A stretch of 59,966 bases of DNA from Lachnospiraceae bacterium (GTDB lineage: Bacteria > Bacillota > Clostridia > Lachnospirales > Lachnospiraceae): positions 1 to 59,966 of the forward strand of contig JAFLSX010000005.1 of NCBI GenBank assembly GCA_022510705.1. The letters are read 5' to 3'. Below the pieces are notes generated by a model. It was not told the origin of the DNA. It did not search any database and worked only from the letters and a program-made list of their open reading frames with translations. Positions 1-8,687 of the stretch are shown here, in pieces. Each line of letters begins with the position of its first letter. The first letter of the stretch is position 1. Both the position numbers and the translations under genes were made by a program.

Positions 1-33
1 ACGGAACAACTTACGCAGCAGAAAGAGCGTTAG
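1..33 (+). CDS. C-terminal tail of an upstream gene (partial)
   Basis: Frame 1 is open from the window edge and ends T-E-Q-L-T-Q-Q-K-E-R followed by TAG at 31-33. The hydrophilic, Gln/Lys-rich tail looks like a normal protein C-terminus and lies 34 bases before the fucokinase start, which fits the tight + strand packing of the rest of the locus. Ten residues are too few to name a family, and an open frame this short can occur by chance. Confidence 0.25.
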   Translation, partial: TEQLTQQKER

Positions 34-67
34 CACATATAAAGTGTTTTGAAGAGAGGTGCGGCAT

Positions 68-3000
68 ATGCAGCATATGTTTTTACAGCAAAGCTATCAG
101 GATTGCTATGAGGCATATCAAAAGAGTCTTGACAGCGCACAATATATCAAATGGGACTATGTGATCTTGACAGCTTCCAATGAGGCGCAGGCGGCAGTTT
201 ACAGAGAGCAGATAGCTTATCGTCTCAAAGAGGGGTATTTGTCCGAGCGTACAAAATATGTGGTGTTGTCCGACCCGGAAGGCAAGCGGGTGGGAAGCGG
301 CGGCGCCACTTTAAATGTGATCCGTTATGTGGCGGAGGATACACAGGGTGAGGTATCGGCAAATCCCTTTACGGGAAAGCGCATTCTGGTGATCCATTCC
401 GGCGGGGACAGTAAACGGGTACCTCAGTACAGTGTTTGTGGGAAGCTCTTTTCACCGGTGCCCCGCAAACTGTCTGACGGCAGAAATTCCACGCTGTTTG
501 ACGAGTTTATCATCAGTATGGCGGGAGTGGCAGGCAGGCTGAAAGAAGGCATGCTGGTACTCTCGGGGGACGTGCTGCTTTTATTCAATCCTCTTCAAAT
601 TGATTTTTCTTTTAACGGCGCTGCGGCGCTTTCCATTAAGGAACCGGTTTCGGTGGGAAAAAATCACGGTGTATTTTTAAATGACGGAAAGGACCATGTG
701 AAAAAATTCCTTCACAAGCAGTCCGAAGCGCAGCTGCAAAGCTGCGGGGCCGTAAATAACAGCGGACTGGTGAATTTGGATACCGGGGCCGTGGCAATGG
801 ATGTGGATTTGATGCTGGCCCTTTTTTCGCTCATCAGTAAGAACGGAAAAGTGGTGGAAGAGAAATTTGATCAGTTTGTCAATGAAACGGTGCGGCTTAG
901 TTTTTATGGTGATTTCCTCTATCCTTTGGCAACGGAAGCGGAACGGGAGGATTATTACAGAGAAACCGGTGAAGGTGAGCAGTGTGAGGAACTCATAGCC
1001 TGCAGAAGTGCGATCTGGGATGCCATCTCGGCATTTACGTTGCGGCTGTTAAGTCTGACGCCCGCCGAGTTTATTCATTTTGGTACCACCGGCGAATTGG
1101 TGAATCTGGTAACAAAAGAAGTGGAGGACTATCATTTTTTAGGCTGGGCAAAGCAAGTGGGCACCAATGTTTATGGAGATGCCTATGCGGCACACAACAG
1201 CCTGATCGAGGAAGGGGCCAGAATAGGCGAGAATGCTTATCTGGAGGATTCCGTGGTTCGTGGTAAAGCCAGGGTCGGTTCCGGCAGTGTTTTAAGCGGT
1301 GTGGAGCTGCAATCTGAGGATGTGGTACCTTCCCACACCGTGCTGCATGGCTTACGTCTGCAGGACGGCAGATATGTGGTGAGAACATATGGAGTGGAGG
1401 ACAATCCGAAAGAATATTGCAGGGAGCTGATCAGTGGGACGATTCTGCAGGAAGTTGGGGAAGAGACCCCTTTATGGGAAGCAGCGATCTATCCGGTTGC
1501 CGATACCATGGAAGCAGCAGTAGAGGCTGCATTCATAACCAGACGGATGATGCAGGGATGTGCCTCCGTACAGGAAAAGGAATGGTGGCTGTCCCAGGAA
1601 AAGATAAGTCTGTGTGAAAGTTTCAACCGTGCGGATGCGGGTGCGGGTTTTGTCAGAAAACTGCAGCTGCAGGAGCAGATAGAAGTGCATAAAGCAGTCA
1701 AGGCTGTATGCGGCGGTATCTTTTGGACGGATGCACTGGCTGTTTTCGGAAAAAGGGGCATGACGGAGGACCAGCGTAAGCAGCTGGAGAAATTAGCCGG
1801 GGAAGCGGACTTTTCGACCGCTATGCGGATTTACTATCTGCTGGCAGAAGAGGCCCGCAGTCGGGGCCTGGCTTATGAAACATATGAAGAGGCCTGTTTT
1901 GGGGTAATCCGCAATGCTGTCCATGCAAGCGTAAGAGAGAATGTTTGTTACCGGGACAATTTTGTTATTCGAAAAGAGGAGGCTCATGTAGAATTACCCG
2001 TCAGGGTGAATTGGGGAGGCGGCTGGAGTGATACACCGCCCCACTGTCTGGAAAACGGAGGCACCGTAGTGAATGCGGCCATCAAATTAAACGGCATCTT
2101 CCCGGTACAGGTGACGGTACGCAGAATAGAAGAACTTAAAATAGAGGTAGCCAGCGAGGATATAGGTGCTTTCGGCGAAATAAACACACTTTCTGAAATC
2201 TGGGATTGCAATAATCCCTATGATGTATTTGCACTGCATAAGGCGGCCCTGTTATCCTGCGGGGTAGTGCCAATGCCCACTGAAGAAGATAATAGGAATG
2301 CAGCGATAGGATCGGTAAACACCACTCTTCAGGAGATTTTAAAACGGCTGGGAGGAGGTCTGTTTATTTCCACCCAGGTAATCGGTATTCCCAAAGGTTC
2401 AGGATTGGGAACCAGCAGTATTTTGGCGGGAGCCTGTGTGAAGGCCCTGTTTGAATTGATGGGAAAATCCGTATCCGACGATGTCGTTTATGGAATTGTG
2501 TTGTGCATGGAGCAGATTATGAGTACAGGAGGCGGCTGGCAGGACCAGGTGGGAGGTATTACACCGGGAATCAAATACATGACTACTAAGCCGGGACGGT
2601 CGCAAAACATTAAGGTGGAGCAGATTGAGATGTCCGAATCTGCAAAAGCGCAGCTGCAGGAAAGATTTGCCCTGATCTATACAGGACAGCGGCGGCTGGC
2701 CAGAAATCTGCTGCGGGATGTAGTGGGAAATTATATCGGAAACCGAAAAGAGAGTCTGGATGCTCTGTATAAGATGCAGCGTATTGCAGCATTGATGCGG
2801 TTTGAGTTGGAAAAAGGAAATATTGATGAGCTGGCCATGCTGCTGAATGTACATTGGGAAATTTCCAAGCAACTGGATGCAGGCTCCAGTAATACCTGCA
2901 TTGAACAGATATTCCGTGTTTGTGAAGATCTGATTGCCGGCCGGTTTGTTGCCGGAGCAGGAGGTGGCGGATTTTTACAAGTGATCTTGAAAAAAGGTGT

Positions 3001-3085
3001 GACTAAACAACAACTGCGGGACAGACTGCATCAGGCATTCCAGGACAGCGGAGTGGATGTTTGGGACAGCGAATTCTATTATTAG
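68..3085 (+). CDS. fkp: bifunctional L-fucokinase / GDP-L-fucose pyrophosphorylase
   Basis: Cytosolic salvage enzyme expected to phosphorylate L-fucose and then form GDP-L-fucose from fucose-1-phosphate. The 1005-residue protein has an N-terminal fucose pyrophosphorylase-type nucleotidyltransferase region with the motif GSGGATLNVI near residues 77-86, a beta-helix-like stretch around residues 370-430, and a C-terminal GHMP kinase. Kinase motifs are PVRVNWGGGWSDTPP near 644, the ATP loop PKGSGLGTSS near 775 and GAGGGGF near 962. Bacteroides Fkp and eukaryotic FUK/FPGT-type proteins share this order; Fkp is slightly shorter (about 950). I chose ATG 68 because GAGAGG (54-59) lies 8 bases upstream; the in-frame GTG at 59 overlaps that site. 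The substrate is inferred from the family; another 6-deoxyhexose or a heptose is possible but less likely. Confidence 0.88.
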   Translation: MQHMFLQQSYQDCYEAYQKSLDSAQYIKWDYVILTASNEAQAAVYREQIAYRLKEGYLSERTKYVVLSDPEGKRVGSGGATLNVIRYVAEDTQGEVSANPFTGKRILVIHSGGDSKRVPQYSVCGKLFSPVPRKLSDGRNSTLFDEFIISMAGVAGRLKEGMLVLSGDVLLLFNPLQIDFSFNGAAALSIKEPVSVGKNHGVFLNDGKDHVKKFLHKQSEAQLQSCGAVNNSGLVNLDTGAVAMDVDLMLALFSLISKNGKVVEEKFDQFVNETVRLSFYGDFLYPLATEAEREDYYRETGEGEQCEELIACRSAIWDAISAFTLRLLSLTPAEFIHFGTTGELVNLVTKEVEDYHFLGWAKQVGTNVYGDAYAAHNSLIEEGARIGENAYLEDSVVRGKARVGSGSVLSGVELQSEDVVPSHTVLHGLRLQDGRYVVRTYGVEDNPKEYCRELISGTILQEVGEETPLWEAAIYPVADTMEAAVEAAFITRRMMQGCASVQEKEWWLSQEKISLCESFNRADAGAGFVRKLQLQEQIEVHKAVKAVCGGIFWTDALAVFGKRGMTEDQRKQLEKLAGEADFSTAMRIYYLLAEEARSRGLAYETYEEACFGVIRNAVHASVRENVCYRDNFVIRKEEAHVELPVRVNWGGGWSDTPPHCLENGGTVVNAAIKLNGIFPVQVTVRRIEELKIEVASEDIGAFGEINTLSEIWDCNNPYDVFALHKAALLSCGVVPMPTEEDNRNAAIGSVNTTLQEILKRLGGGLFISTQVIGIPKGSGLGTSSILAGACVKALFELMGKSVSDDVVYGIVLCMEQIMSTGGGWQDQVGGITPGIKYMTTKPGRSQNIKVEQIEMSESAKAQLQERFALIYTGQRRLARNLLRDVVGNYIGNRKESLDALYKMQRIAALMRFELEKGNIDELAMLLNVHWEISKQLDAGSSNTCIEQIFRVCEDLIAGRFVAGAGGGGFLQVILKKGVTKQQLRDRLHQAFQDSGVDVWDSEFYY

Positions 3086-3093
3086 GATGAAAA

Positions 3094-3642
3094 ATGATGA
3101 GGAAGATTTACGAAGAGGGAAATATTTTCCTACGCCCCATGACGGAAGCGGATACGGACTTCATTATCCGTTGGCGTAACAGTGATGCGGTCAGGAAAAA
3201 CTTTATCTATCGAGAACTTTTTACCAGACAGTCCCATGAGCATTGGATAGAGACTATGGTAAAAACCGGCCGGGTAGTGCAGATGATCATCTGCGAGAAA
3301 CAGGATACGGACGGAGCAACCAGAGAAGGGAATCCTGTAGGTTCTGTCTATATCCGGGATATTGACCATACTCACCACAAAGGGGAGTACGGGATTTTTA
3401 TTGGTAAGGATAATGCCAGAGGGCGGGGGATCGGCACCCTGGCAGCAAAGCTCATGATAGAGTATGCCTTTGAGGAATTAAGGCTGCATAAACTTTTTCT
3501 ACGGGTATTTGCCGATAACGACAGAGCGTTGGGCAGTTATGAAAAAGCAGGATTTAGGAGAGAAGCCTATTTAAAGGATGATGTCTGTATTGAGGGTATC
3601 TATCGGGATATTGTACTGATGGCAGTGATCAACGAGAAATGA
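3094..3642 (+). CDS. GNAT-family N-acetyltransferase (RimJ/RimL-like)
   Basis: Acetyl-CoA-dependent acetyltransferase of 182 residues. The acetyl-CoA loop is ARGRGIGTLAAKLM near residues 108-121, followed by the usual LHKLFLRVFADNDRA strand/helix and a late YEKAGFRREA motif. AGGATGA (3084-3090) serves as ribosome binding site and the gene starts 8 bases after fkp, so the two are probably cotranscribed. Family knowledge allows several roles: N-acetylation of a nucleotide-linked amino sugar such as the dTDP-Fuc4N made by WecE at 7.5 kb, a PseH-type reaction, or an unrelated amine or protein substrate. The sugar role is inferred from context only. Confidence 0.75.
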   Translation: MMRKIYEEGNIFLRPMTEADTDFIIRWRNSDAVRKNFIYRELFTRQSHEHWIETMVKTGRVVQMIICEKQDTDGATREGNPVGSVYIRDIDHTHHKGEYGIFIGKDNARGRGIGTLAAKLMIEYAFEELRLHKLFLRVFADNDRALGSYEKAGFRREAYLKDDVCIEGIYRDIVLMAVINEK

Positions 3643-3651
3643 GGAAGGACG

Positions 3652-4581
3652 ATGAAGAAAGTCAGCTTTGTAATTCCCTGCTACCGTTCGGCAGCTACGC
3701 TGTGCGGAGTAGTGGAAGAAATAGAACAAACTTTAGCAGAACTGACGCAGTATGAATACGAAATTATATTGGTGAATGACTGCTCCCCGGACAATACTTT
3801 TGAAGTGATTCGGAGGCTTTGCGGAGAGAAGCCCTATATTAAGGGCATTGATTTTGCCAAGAATTTTGGACAGCATGCAGCGTTGATGGCCGGACTTCGC
3901 CAGACAACGGGAGATTATGTTGTGTGTCTGGATGATGACGGACAAACGCCGGCTGATGAAGTAAATAAACTTTTGGAAAAACTGGAAGAAGGCTATGATG
4001 CCGTCTATGCCAGCTATGCTCATAAGAAGCACTCTCTCTTCCGAAATCTGGGCAGTAAGGTGAATGAACTGATGACCCGGATTATGTTGGGAAAGCCTAA
4101 GGAATTATATATCTCCAGTTACTTTGCGGTGAAAAGATATATTGTGGACGATATGATACGGTATGAAAATTCCTATCCCTATGTCATTGGACTGGTACTG
4201 CGGGCTACTAAAAATATTGCTAATGTGCCTGTGGATCATCGGGAAAGACTGGCAGGGCGTTCCGGCTATACTTTCAGAAAACTGTTGAATTTGTGGATGA
4301 ACGGCTTCACCGCTTTTTCCATACTGCCGCTTCGGATTGCGACCACAATAGGTGTTTTCTGTGCCTGCGGCGGTTTTGCATACGGAATCTATACCATTAT
4401 TAAGAAATTCATTAATCCTGACGTTCCCATGGGATTCAGTTCCCTCATGGCAACGCTGGTATTTATCGGCGGAATGCTGATGATAATGCTTGGGTTGATC
4501 GGAGAATACATCGGAAGAATTTATATCAGTCTGAATAATTCTCCCCAGTATGTGATCAAGGAGCGGCTGAATGCGGAATAG
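3652..4581 (+). CDS. GT2 undecaprenyl-phosphate glycosyltransferase (GtrB/ArnC/DPM1-like)
   Basis: 309-residue membrane-anchored GT2. The N-terminal catalytic domain opens with SFVIPCYRSAATL, has NDCSPDNTF near residue 42 and the metal-binding LDDDGQTPADE near 91-101. Two C-terminal membrane helices follow at about 224-246 and 262-288, the layout of GtrB and ArnC, which load a sugar on undecaprenyl phosphate at the cytoplasmic face. It starts ATG 3652 behind GAGGAAGGA and 9 bases after the GNAT stop. In such systems the lipid-linked sugar is flipped and used outside by a GT-C enzyme; several GT-C-like proteins lie nearby (5731, 8688). No GtrA-type small flippase was seen. Which sugar it loads is unknown. 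Confidence 0.85.
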   Translation: MKKVSFVIPCYRSAATLCGVVEEIEQTLAELTQYEYEIILVNDCSPDNTFEVIRRLCGEKPYIKGIDFAKNFGQHAALMAGLRQTTGDYVVCLDDDGQTPADEVNKLLEKLEEGYDAVYASYAHKKHSLFRNLGSKVNELMTRIMLGKPKELYISSYFAVKRYIVDDMIRYENSYPYVIGLVLRATKNIANVPVDHRERLAGRSGYTFRKLLNLWMNGFTAFSILPLRIATTIGVFCACGGFAYGIYTIIKKFINPDVPMGFSSLMATLVFIGGMLMIMLGLIGEYIGRIYISLNNSPQYVIKERLNAE

Positions 4582-4602
4582 CCTGAGGGATACAGAAAGG
4601 GT

Positions 4603-5682
4603 ATGGTAATCAATATGGCTGATAAAGCTTCGAAACGACAGGCTAATTTAGAATTGCTTCGGATTGTATTAATCCTGATGATAATAGCTGTTCATTATAT
4701 GGTGAAAGGAGACCCCGCGTCATACAGCAATAACGGGTGGACTCCGCTCTATGCCGTCGTGCGGATTTTGACCGCTTTCGGTGTTCCTTCACTCAATTGT
4801 TATGTGTTCATTAGTGGGTATTTCATGGTGGACGCAGAGTGGAAACCGGGACGTGTTGTGTCTTTGCTTGTCCAAGTTCTCTTTTATTCCATTTTGGTTC
4901 CGCTTGTACTGCTTGGTTTGGGGATAATACCGTGGGGCAGTCTGAATCTCTATGATTGGCTTGGATTTTTTCTGCCGATAGAGACGGAGCATTACTGGTT
5001 TGCGACCGCTTATCTGTATCTGTATCTTTTCTCTCCGATATTGGTAGCAGGGGTAAAGCATATGGAGAAGAGGACATTGCAGATTGTGATTATTGTATTA
5101 CTCCTTTTCTTTTCGGTCGGCAAATCCGTGGTTCCGGTTTACCTTGTAACAGATAAGGGCGGATATGATTACGGCTGGCTGTTGTGCCTTTTTTTGGTTG
5201 CGGCATATCTAAGGTTGTATGGCTTAGAATGGCTTGAAAAGAAGGGACGCGGTTTGGGATTCTATATAGTGATGAGTTTTGGTGCCTTTTTGCTTTCGAC
5301 GTTATCGGAATTCCTATCAGCAAAAATAGGAAAATTCTCTTATTATGTGGACATACCCTATACACTGAACCATGTATGTATCCTGCTTGCTTCTTTAGGG
5401 CTGTTTATGGTATTTAAAAATCTGCGGATACAGGAAGGAACGGCCGCAAAAGTGATTAGAAAGCTTGCGCCATACACCTTTGGTGTATACTTGTTACATG
5501 AGCACATCCTTGTTCGGTATAGATGGATAGATTGGCTGCAAACTGACAAGGTTCGGGGAACATGGCTTTTCTTGCCCCATATGGCAGGGTGCGTGTTGGT
5601 GGTGTATCTGGCAGGAGTCTTAATTGATTCTGTGAGGACATATGCATTTTCGAAAATAAGGAGACTGCAGTGGAAACGATAG
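4603..5682 (+). CDS. acyltransferase 3 family membrane protein
   Basis: 359-residue multi-pass protein of the acyltransferase 3 (OafA/WecH-like) family, which usually moves an acetyl group from the cytoplasm onto a surface sugar. The family start is visible as RQANLELLRIVLILMIIAVHY, with the conserved early His in the first helix, and about ten hydrophobic helices follow. YTFGVYLLHEHIL near residue 290 is the usual late motif. ATG 4603 has AGAAAGG only 2 bases away but GAGGGA 12 bases away; the in-frame ATG at 4615 (MADKASKRQ) is an equally plausible start. The acceptor is not identifiable; a sugar polymer assembled by this locus is likely. Confidence 0.85.
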   Translation: MVINMADKASKRQANLELLRIVLILMIIAVHYMVKGDPASYSNNGWTPLYAVVRILTAFGVPSLNCYVFISGYFMVDAEWKPGRVVSLLVQVLFYSILVPLVLLGLGIIPWGSLNLYDWLGFFLPIETEHYWFATAYLYLYLFSPILVAGVKHMEKRTLQIVIIVLLLFFSVGKSVVPVYLVTDKGGYDYGWLLCLFLVAAYLRLYGLEWLEKKGRGLGFYIVMSFGAFLLSTLSEFLSAKIGKFSYYVDIPYTLNHVCILLASLGLFMVFKNLRIQEGTAAKVIRKLAPYTFGVYLLHEHILVRYRWIDWLQTDKVRGTWLFLPHMAGCVLVVYLAGVLIDSVRTYAFSKIRRLQWKR

Positions 5683-5730
5683 AAAAAGCTTTGGCAAACT
5701 TACGATTCCTGCAGCGGAGGAAAAAACAGA

Positions 5731-7557
5731 ATGAACAGGCAAAAGGCGCTGACTGTCAGTCAGATTATTTGTAACTGTATATTGCCGCTTATTTTGATGA
5801 TATATCCCTTTCGCCATATAGCCTGGGGAGTGGATCTTTGGGATACGGGCTATAACTATGCTAATTTCAGATATATGGGGATGGAGCATATGGATCCCAT
5901 GTGGCTGTTTTCTACTTATCTGGCTACCCTGTTGGGACATTTTTTTAGTTTGCTGCCGGGCGGACATACCCTGCTGTTTCAAAATTTCTACACCGGTATC
6001 TTAGTCGCACTACTTGCTGTTTTGGCCTACCTGTTTTGTGTTAAAAGGCAGCATTTGCCCGCAGCACCGGTCTTTATTGGGGTATTTGCGGCGATAAGTC
6101 TGTGCTTTTGCCCTACCGCACTTTTGTATAATTATTTGACTTATCTGCTTATGTTGCTTAGTATTTTCTGCATCTATGATGGGCTTGTGCAGAATAAGAT
6201 GTGGCTGCTTGTGACAGCAGGAGCTTTGTTGGGGACCAATGTGTTCGTGCGCTTTTCCAATCTGCCGGAAATGGCGTTTATACTTGCCGTTTGGGGATAT
6301 GGTCTCATCTGCCATAAGCGTTTTGGACAGGTGGCAAAGGAAACCGGTTTTTGTATACTGGGATACGGACTGGCAGTATTTATTTGGCTTTCTTGGCTAT
6401 CCCTGCGCTATGGCTTTTCTGATTATATAACAGGTATCCGCAGGCTGTTTGCCATGACGGAGACAGCATCCGATTATCGGGCAGCTGCCATGCTGACAAG
6501 CATTCTAAAATATTATACGGATAATTTGTACTGGGTGATCAGACTGGGCGTGTTATTAGGGGGCTGCGTGATCCTTTCCGCCCTTTTACCAGAGGCATGG
6601 AAAAAGGTGCGGTGGCTTCTCTGTGCGGGCTTTGCGTTGCTGGCGGGAGCCTGGCTGTATCTGCGTCGTTTTTGCAATTTGAATTTTACGGAGTATGAGT
6701 CCATGCTGCGGCCGGGGATTTTGTTTTTGATGCTGACTGTGTTGATCTGTCTGGTGAGGATTTTTCAGTTTGGTGTGGCAAAGAAGGAAAAACTGCTTGC
6801 GGGATTAATCTTACTAACGGTACTGCTGACTCCTATTGGCAGTAACAACGGGCTCTATCCTGCGATCAACAATCTGTTTTTAGTGGCGCCCTATGTATGC
6901 AGTATTCTGTATCGGCTTTTAAAATCGAGGGCCTCTCTGCCCCTGCCTTTTTACAGGAACCTGAGCATTATTCCGCTAAAAACTTTTGCGGTTATGTTTG
7001 TGGGAATCTTTTTGTTCCAGAGTGTGAGCTTCGGACTGGGATTTGTGTTTGCGGAATCTCACGGTATACAAAATCCTAATTTCAAGGTTGAGAATAATGC
7101 TGTATTAAAGGGAATCTATATGAGCGAGGAACGGGCCGAATGGCTGTGCGGCATCAGCGCCTATGTGCAGGAGAAAGGCCTGACCGGTAAAGAGGTTATC
7201 CTGTTTGGTAATATTCCGTCGTTAAGTTTTTATCTGGAAATGCCCTCGGTATTCAATCCCTGGAGTGACCTTGCTTCTTACGGTACATCGATTATGGAGA
7301 AAGAGCTGATATTCCTTTCTAAAGAGGTCGATGCGGGAGGAGAATTGCCGGTAGTGATTCTGGAGCGGAAGTATGCTTTATATCTGGAGGAAGGAAAAGA
7401 CGGACTGGCTCAGGCAGGTTATACAGAGAAAGAAATTGCGGAAGTAATGGCAAATACCATTAAATTATCTCTGATACAGACATATATGGAACGGTATGAT
7501 TATACGCAGCAATTTGCAAACGAGAAGTTGGTTTTATATGAAGGAGGCACCCAATGA
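5731..7557 (+). CDS. GT-C-like multi-pass membrane protein
   Basis: 608 residues with about 11 hydrophobic helices in the first 430 residues and a soluble C-terminal part (about 440-608). Directly after the first helix comes VDLWDTGYN near residues 33-41, an acidic motif in the first outer loop as expected for GT-C enzymes, which use polyprenyl-phosphate sugars outside the membrane. GGAGG (5716-5720) lies 10 bases before ATG 5731. The gene overlaps wecE by the ATGA sequence, so the two are translationally coupled. It may use the lipid-linked sugar made by the GT2 at 3652. No characterised homologue is recognised and the GT-C assignment is an inference from topology plus the motif. Confidence 0.6.
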   Translation: MNRQKALTVSQIICNCILPLILMIYPFRHIAWGVDLWDTGYNYANFRYMGMEHMDPMWLFSTYLATLLGHFFSLLPGGHTLLFQNFYTGILVALLAVLAYLFCVKRQHLPAAPVFIGVFAAISLCFCPTALLYNYLTYLLMLLSIFCIYDGLVQNKMWLLVTAGALLGTNVFVRFSNLPEMAFILAVWGYGLICHKRFGQVAKETGFCILGYGLAVFIWLSWLSLRYGFSDYITGIRRLFAMTETASDYRAAAMLTSILKYYTDNLYWVIRLGVLLGGCVILSALLPEAWKKVRWLLCAGFALLAGAWLYLRRFCNLNFTEYESMLRPGILFLMLTVLICLVRIFQFGVAKKEKLLAGLILLTVLLTPIGSNNGLYPAINNLFLVAPYVCSILYRLLKSRASLPLPFYRNLSIIPLKTFAVMFVGIFLFQSVSFGLGFVFAESHGIQNPNFKVENNAVLKGIYMSEERAEWLCGISAYVQEKGLTGKEVILFGNIPSLSFYLEMPSVFNPWSDLASYGTSIMEKELIFLSKEVDAGGELPVVILERKYALYLEEGKDGLAQAGYTEKEIAEVMANTIKLSLIQTYMERYDYTQQFANEKLVLYEGGTQ

Positions 7558-8681
7558 TTAATTTTAACGAACCACCTTATACAGGAAAGGAAATGAAATA
7601 CATCGCGCAGGCGGTGGAAAAGCACAAAATCTGTGGTGATGGGGAATTTACTCGTAAATGCAGTAAATGGATCGAGGAAAAAACAGGAACCGCAAAATGT
7701 CTTTTGACCACATCCTGTACCCATGCTACGGAAATGGCAGCGCTGCTTGCGAATATCAAGCCGGGTGATGAAGTTATCATGCCCGCCTATACTTTTGTAT
7801 CTACCGCTGATGCCTTTGTGCTGCGGGGCGGGGTGCCCGTATTTGTGGATATTCGTCCCGACACCATGAATCTGGACGAGAAGCTGATCGAGGCGGCCAT
7901 TACGGAAAAGACCCGGGCCATCGTACCGGTGCATTATGCAGGTGTGGCATGTGAAATGGATACGATTATGGAGATTGCGAACCGCCATGGGCTGATCGTG
8001 ATCGAGGATGCGGCACAGGGCGTGATGTCTGCTTATAAAGGGAAAGCACTGGGGACCTTCGGGGAGTTTGGCTGTTTTTCCTTCCATGAGACCAAAAACT
8101 ACAGTATGGGAGAGGGAGGCGCCCTTTTGATCCGGGATGAGCGTTATATTGAGGATGCCGAGATTATCCGGGAAAAGGGAACGAATCGTTCCAAATTTTA
8201 CAGGGGGCAGATCGATAAATATACCTGGGTCAATTTCGGTTCTTCCTATCTGCCCAGTGATATGAACGCAGCATATCTGTATGCCCAGTTGGAAATGGCC
8301 GAAGAGATCAATGGCGCGCGTATGGCTTGTTGGGAACGTTATTATGAACGGCTTATGCCCCTTAAGGAGGCCGGAAAACTGGAACTGCCCACTGTGCCGG
8401 AGGGATGTACACACAATGCCCATATGTTCTACTGCAAGGCGGCGGATATTACAGAAAGACAGGCTTTGATCGATCATTTAAAGAAAAATGATATTCTTTC
8501 TGTTTTCCATTACATTCCGCTGCATACTGCACCTGCGGGGCAGAAATTTGGCAGATTTCATGGAGAGGATCGTTATACGACAAAAGAGAGTGAACGTCTG
8601 CTTAGACTGCCCATGTATTATGGGCTGCGTTTAGAGCAGGTGGATGAGATCTGTGATAAAGTGAAAGCATTTTTTAGGTAG
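7554..8681 (+). CDS. wecE: dTDP-4-amino-4,6-dideoxygalactose transaminase WecE/RffA
   Basis: PLP-dependent sugar aminotransferase (375 residues) converting dTDP-4-keto-6-deoxyglucose with glutamate to dTDP-Fuc4N. Similarity to Escherichia coli WecE, recalled from memory, is very high across the whole length, e.g. CGDGEFTRKC, GDEVIMPAYTFVSTADAFV, VPVHYAGVACEMDTIM and FHGEDRYTTKESERLLRLP. The PLP lysine is K181 in FSFHETKNYS, and EDAAQG holds the cofactor-binding acidic residue. AGGAGG (7542-7547) sits 6 bases before ATG 7554, which overlaps the previous stop codon. Its substrate is made by RmlA and RmlB encoded at 14.8-16.8 kb. In the enterobacterial common antigen pathway Fuc4N is then N-acetylated; the GNAT at 3094 is a candidate here. 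Confidence 0.93.
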   Translation: MINFNEPPYTGKEMKYIAQAVEKHKICGDGEFTRKCSKWIEEKTGTAKCLLTTSCTHATEMAALLANIKPGDEVIMPAYTFVSTADAFVLRGGVPVFVDIRPDTMNLDEKLIEAAITEKTRAIVPVHYAGVACEMDTIMEIANRHGLIVIEDAAQGVMSAYKGKALGTFGEFGCFSFHETKNYSMGEGGALLIRDERYIEDAEIIREKGTNRSKFYRGQIDKYTWVNFGSSYLPSDMNAAYLYAQLEMAEEINGARMACWERYYERLMPLKEAGKLELPTVPEGCTHNAHMFYCKAADITERQALIDHLKKNDILSVFHYIPLHTAPAGQKFGRFHGEDRYTTKESERLLRLPMYYGLRLEQVDEICDKVKAFFR

Positions 8682-8687
8682 AATGCA

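Noticed and set aside
7500..8477. Long open frame on the minus strand across wecE
   Set aside because: It is antisense to a clear wecE, has no ribosome binding site and its protein resembles no family; a codon-bias shadow.
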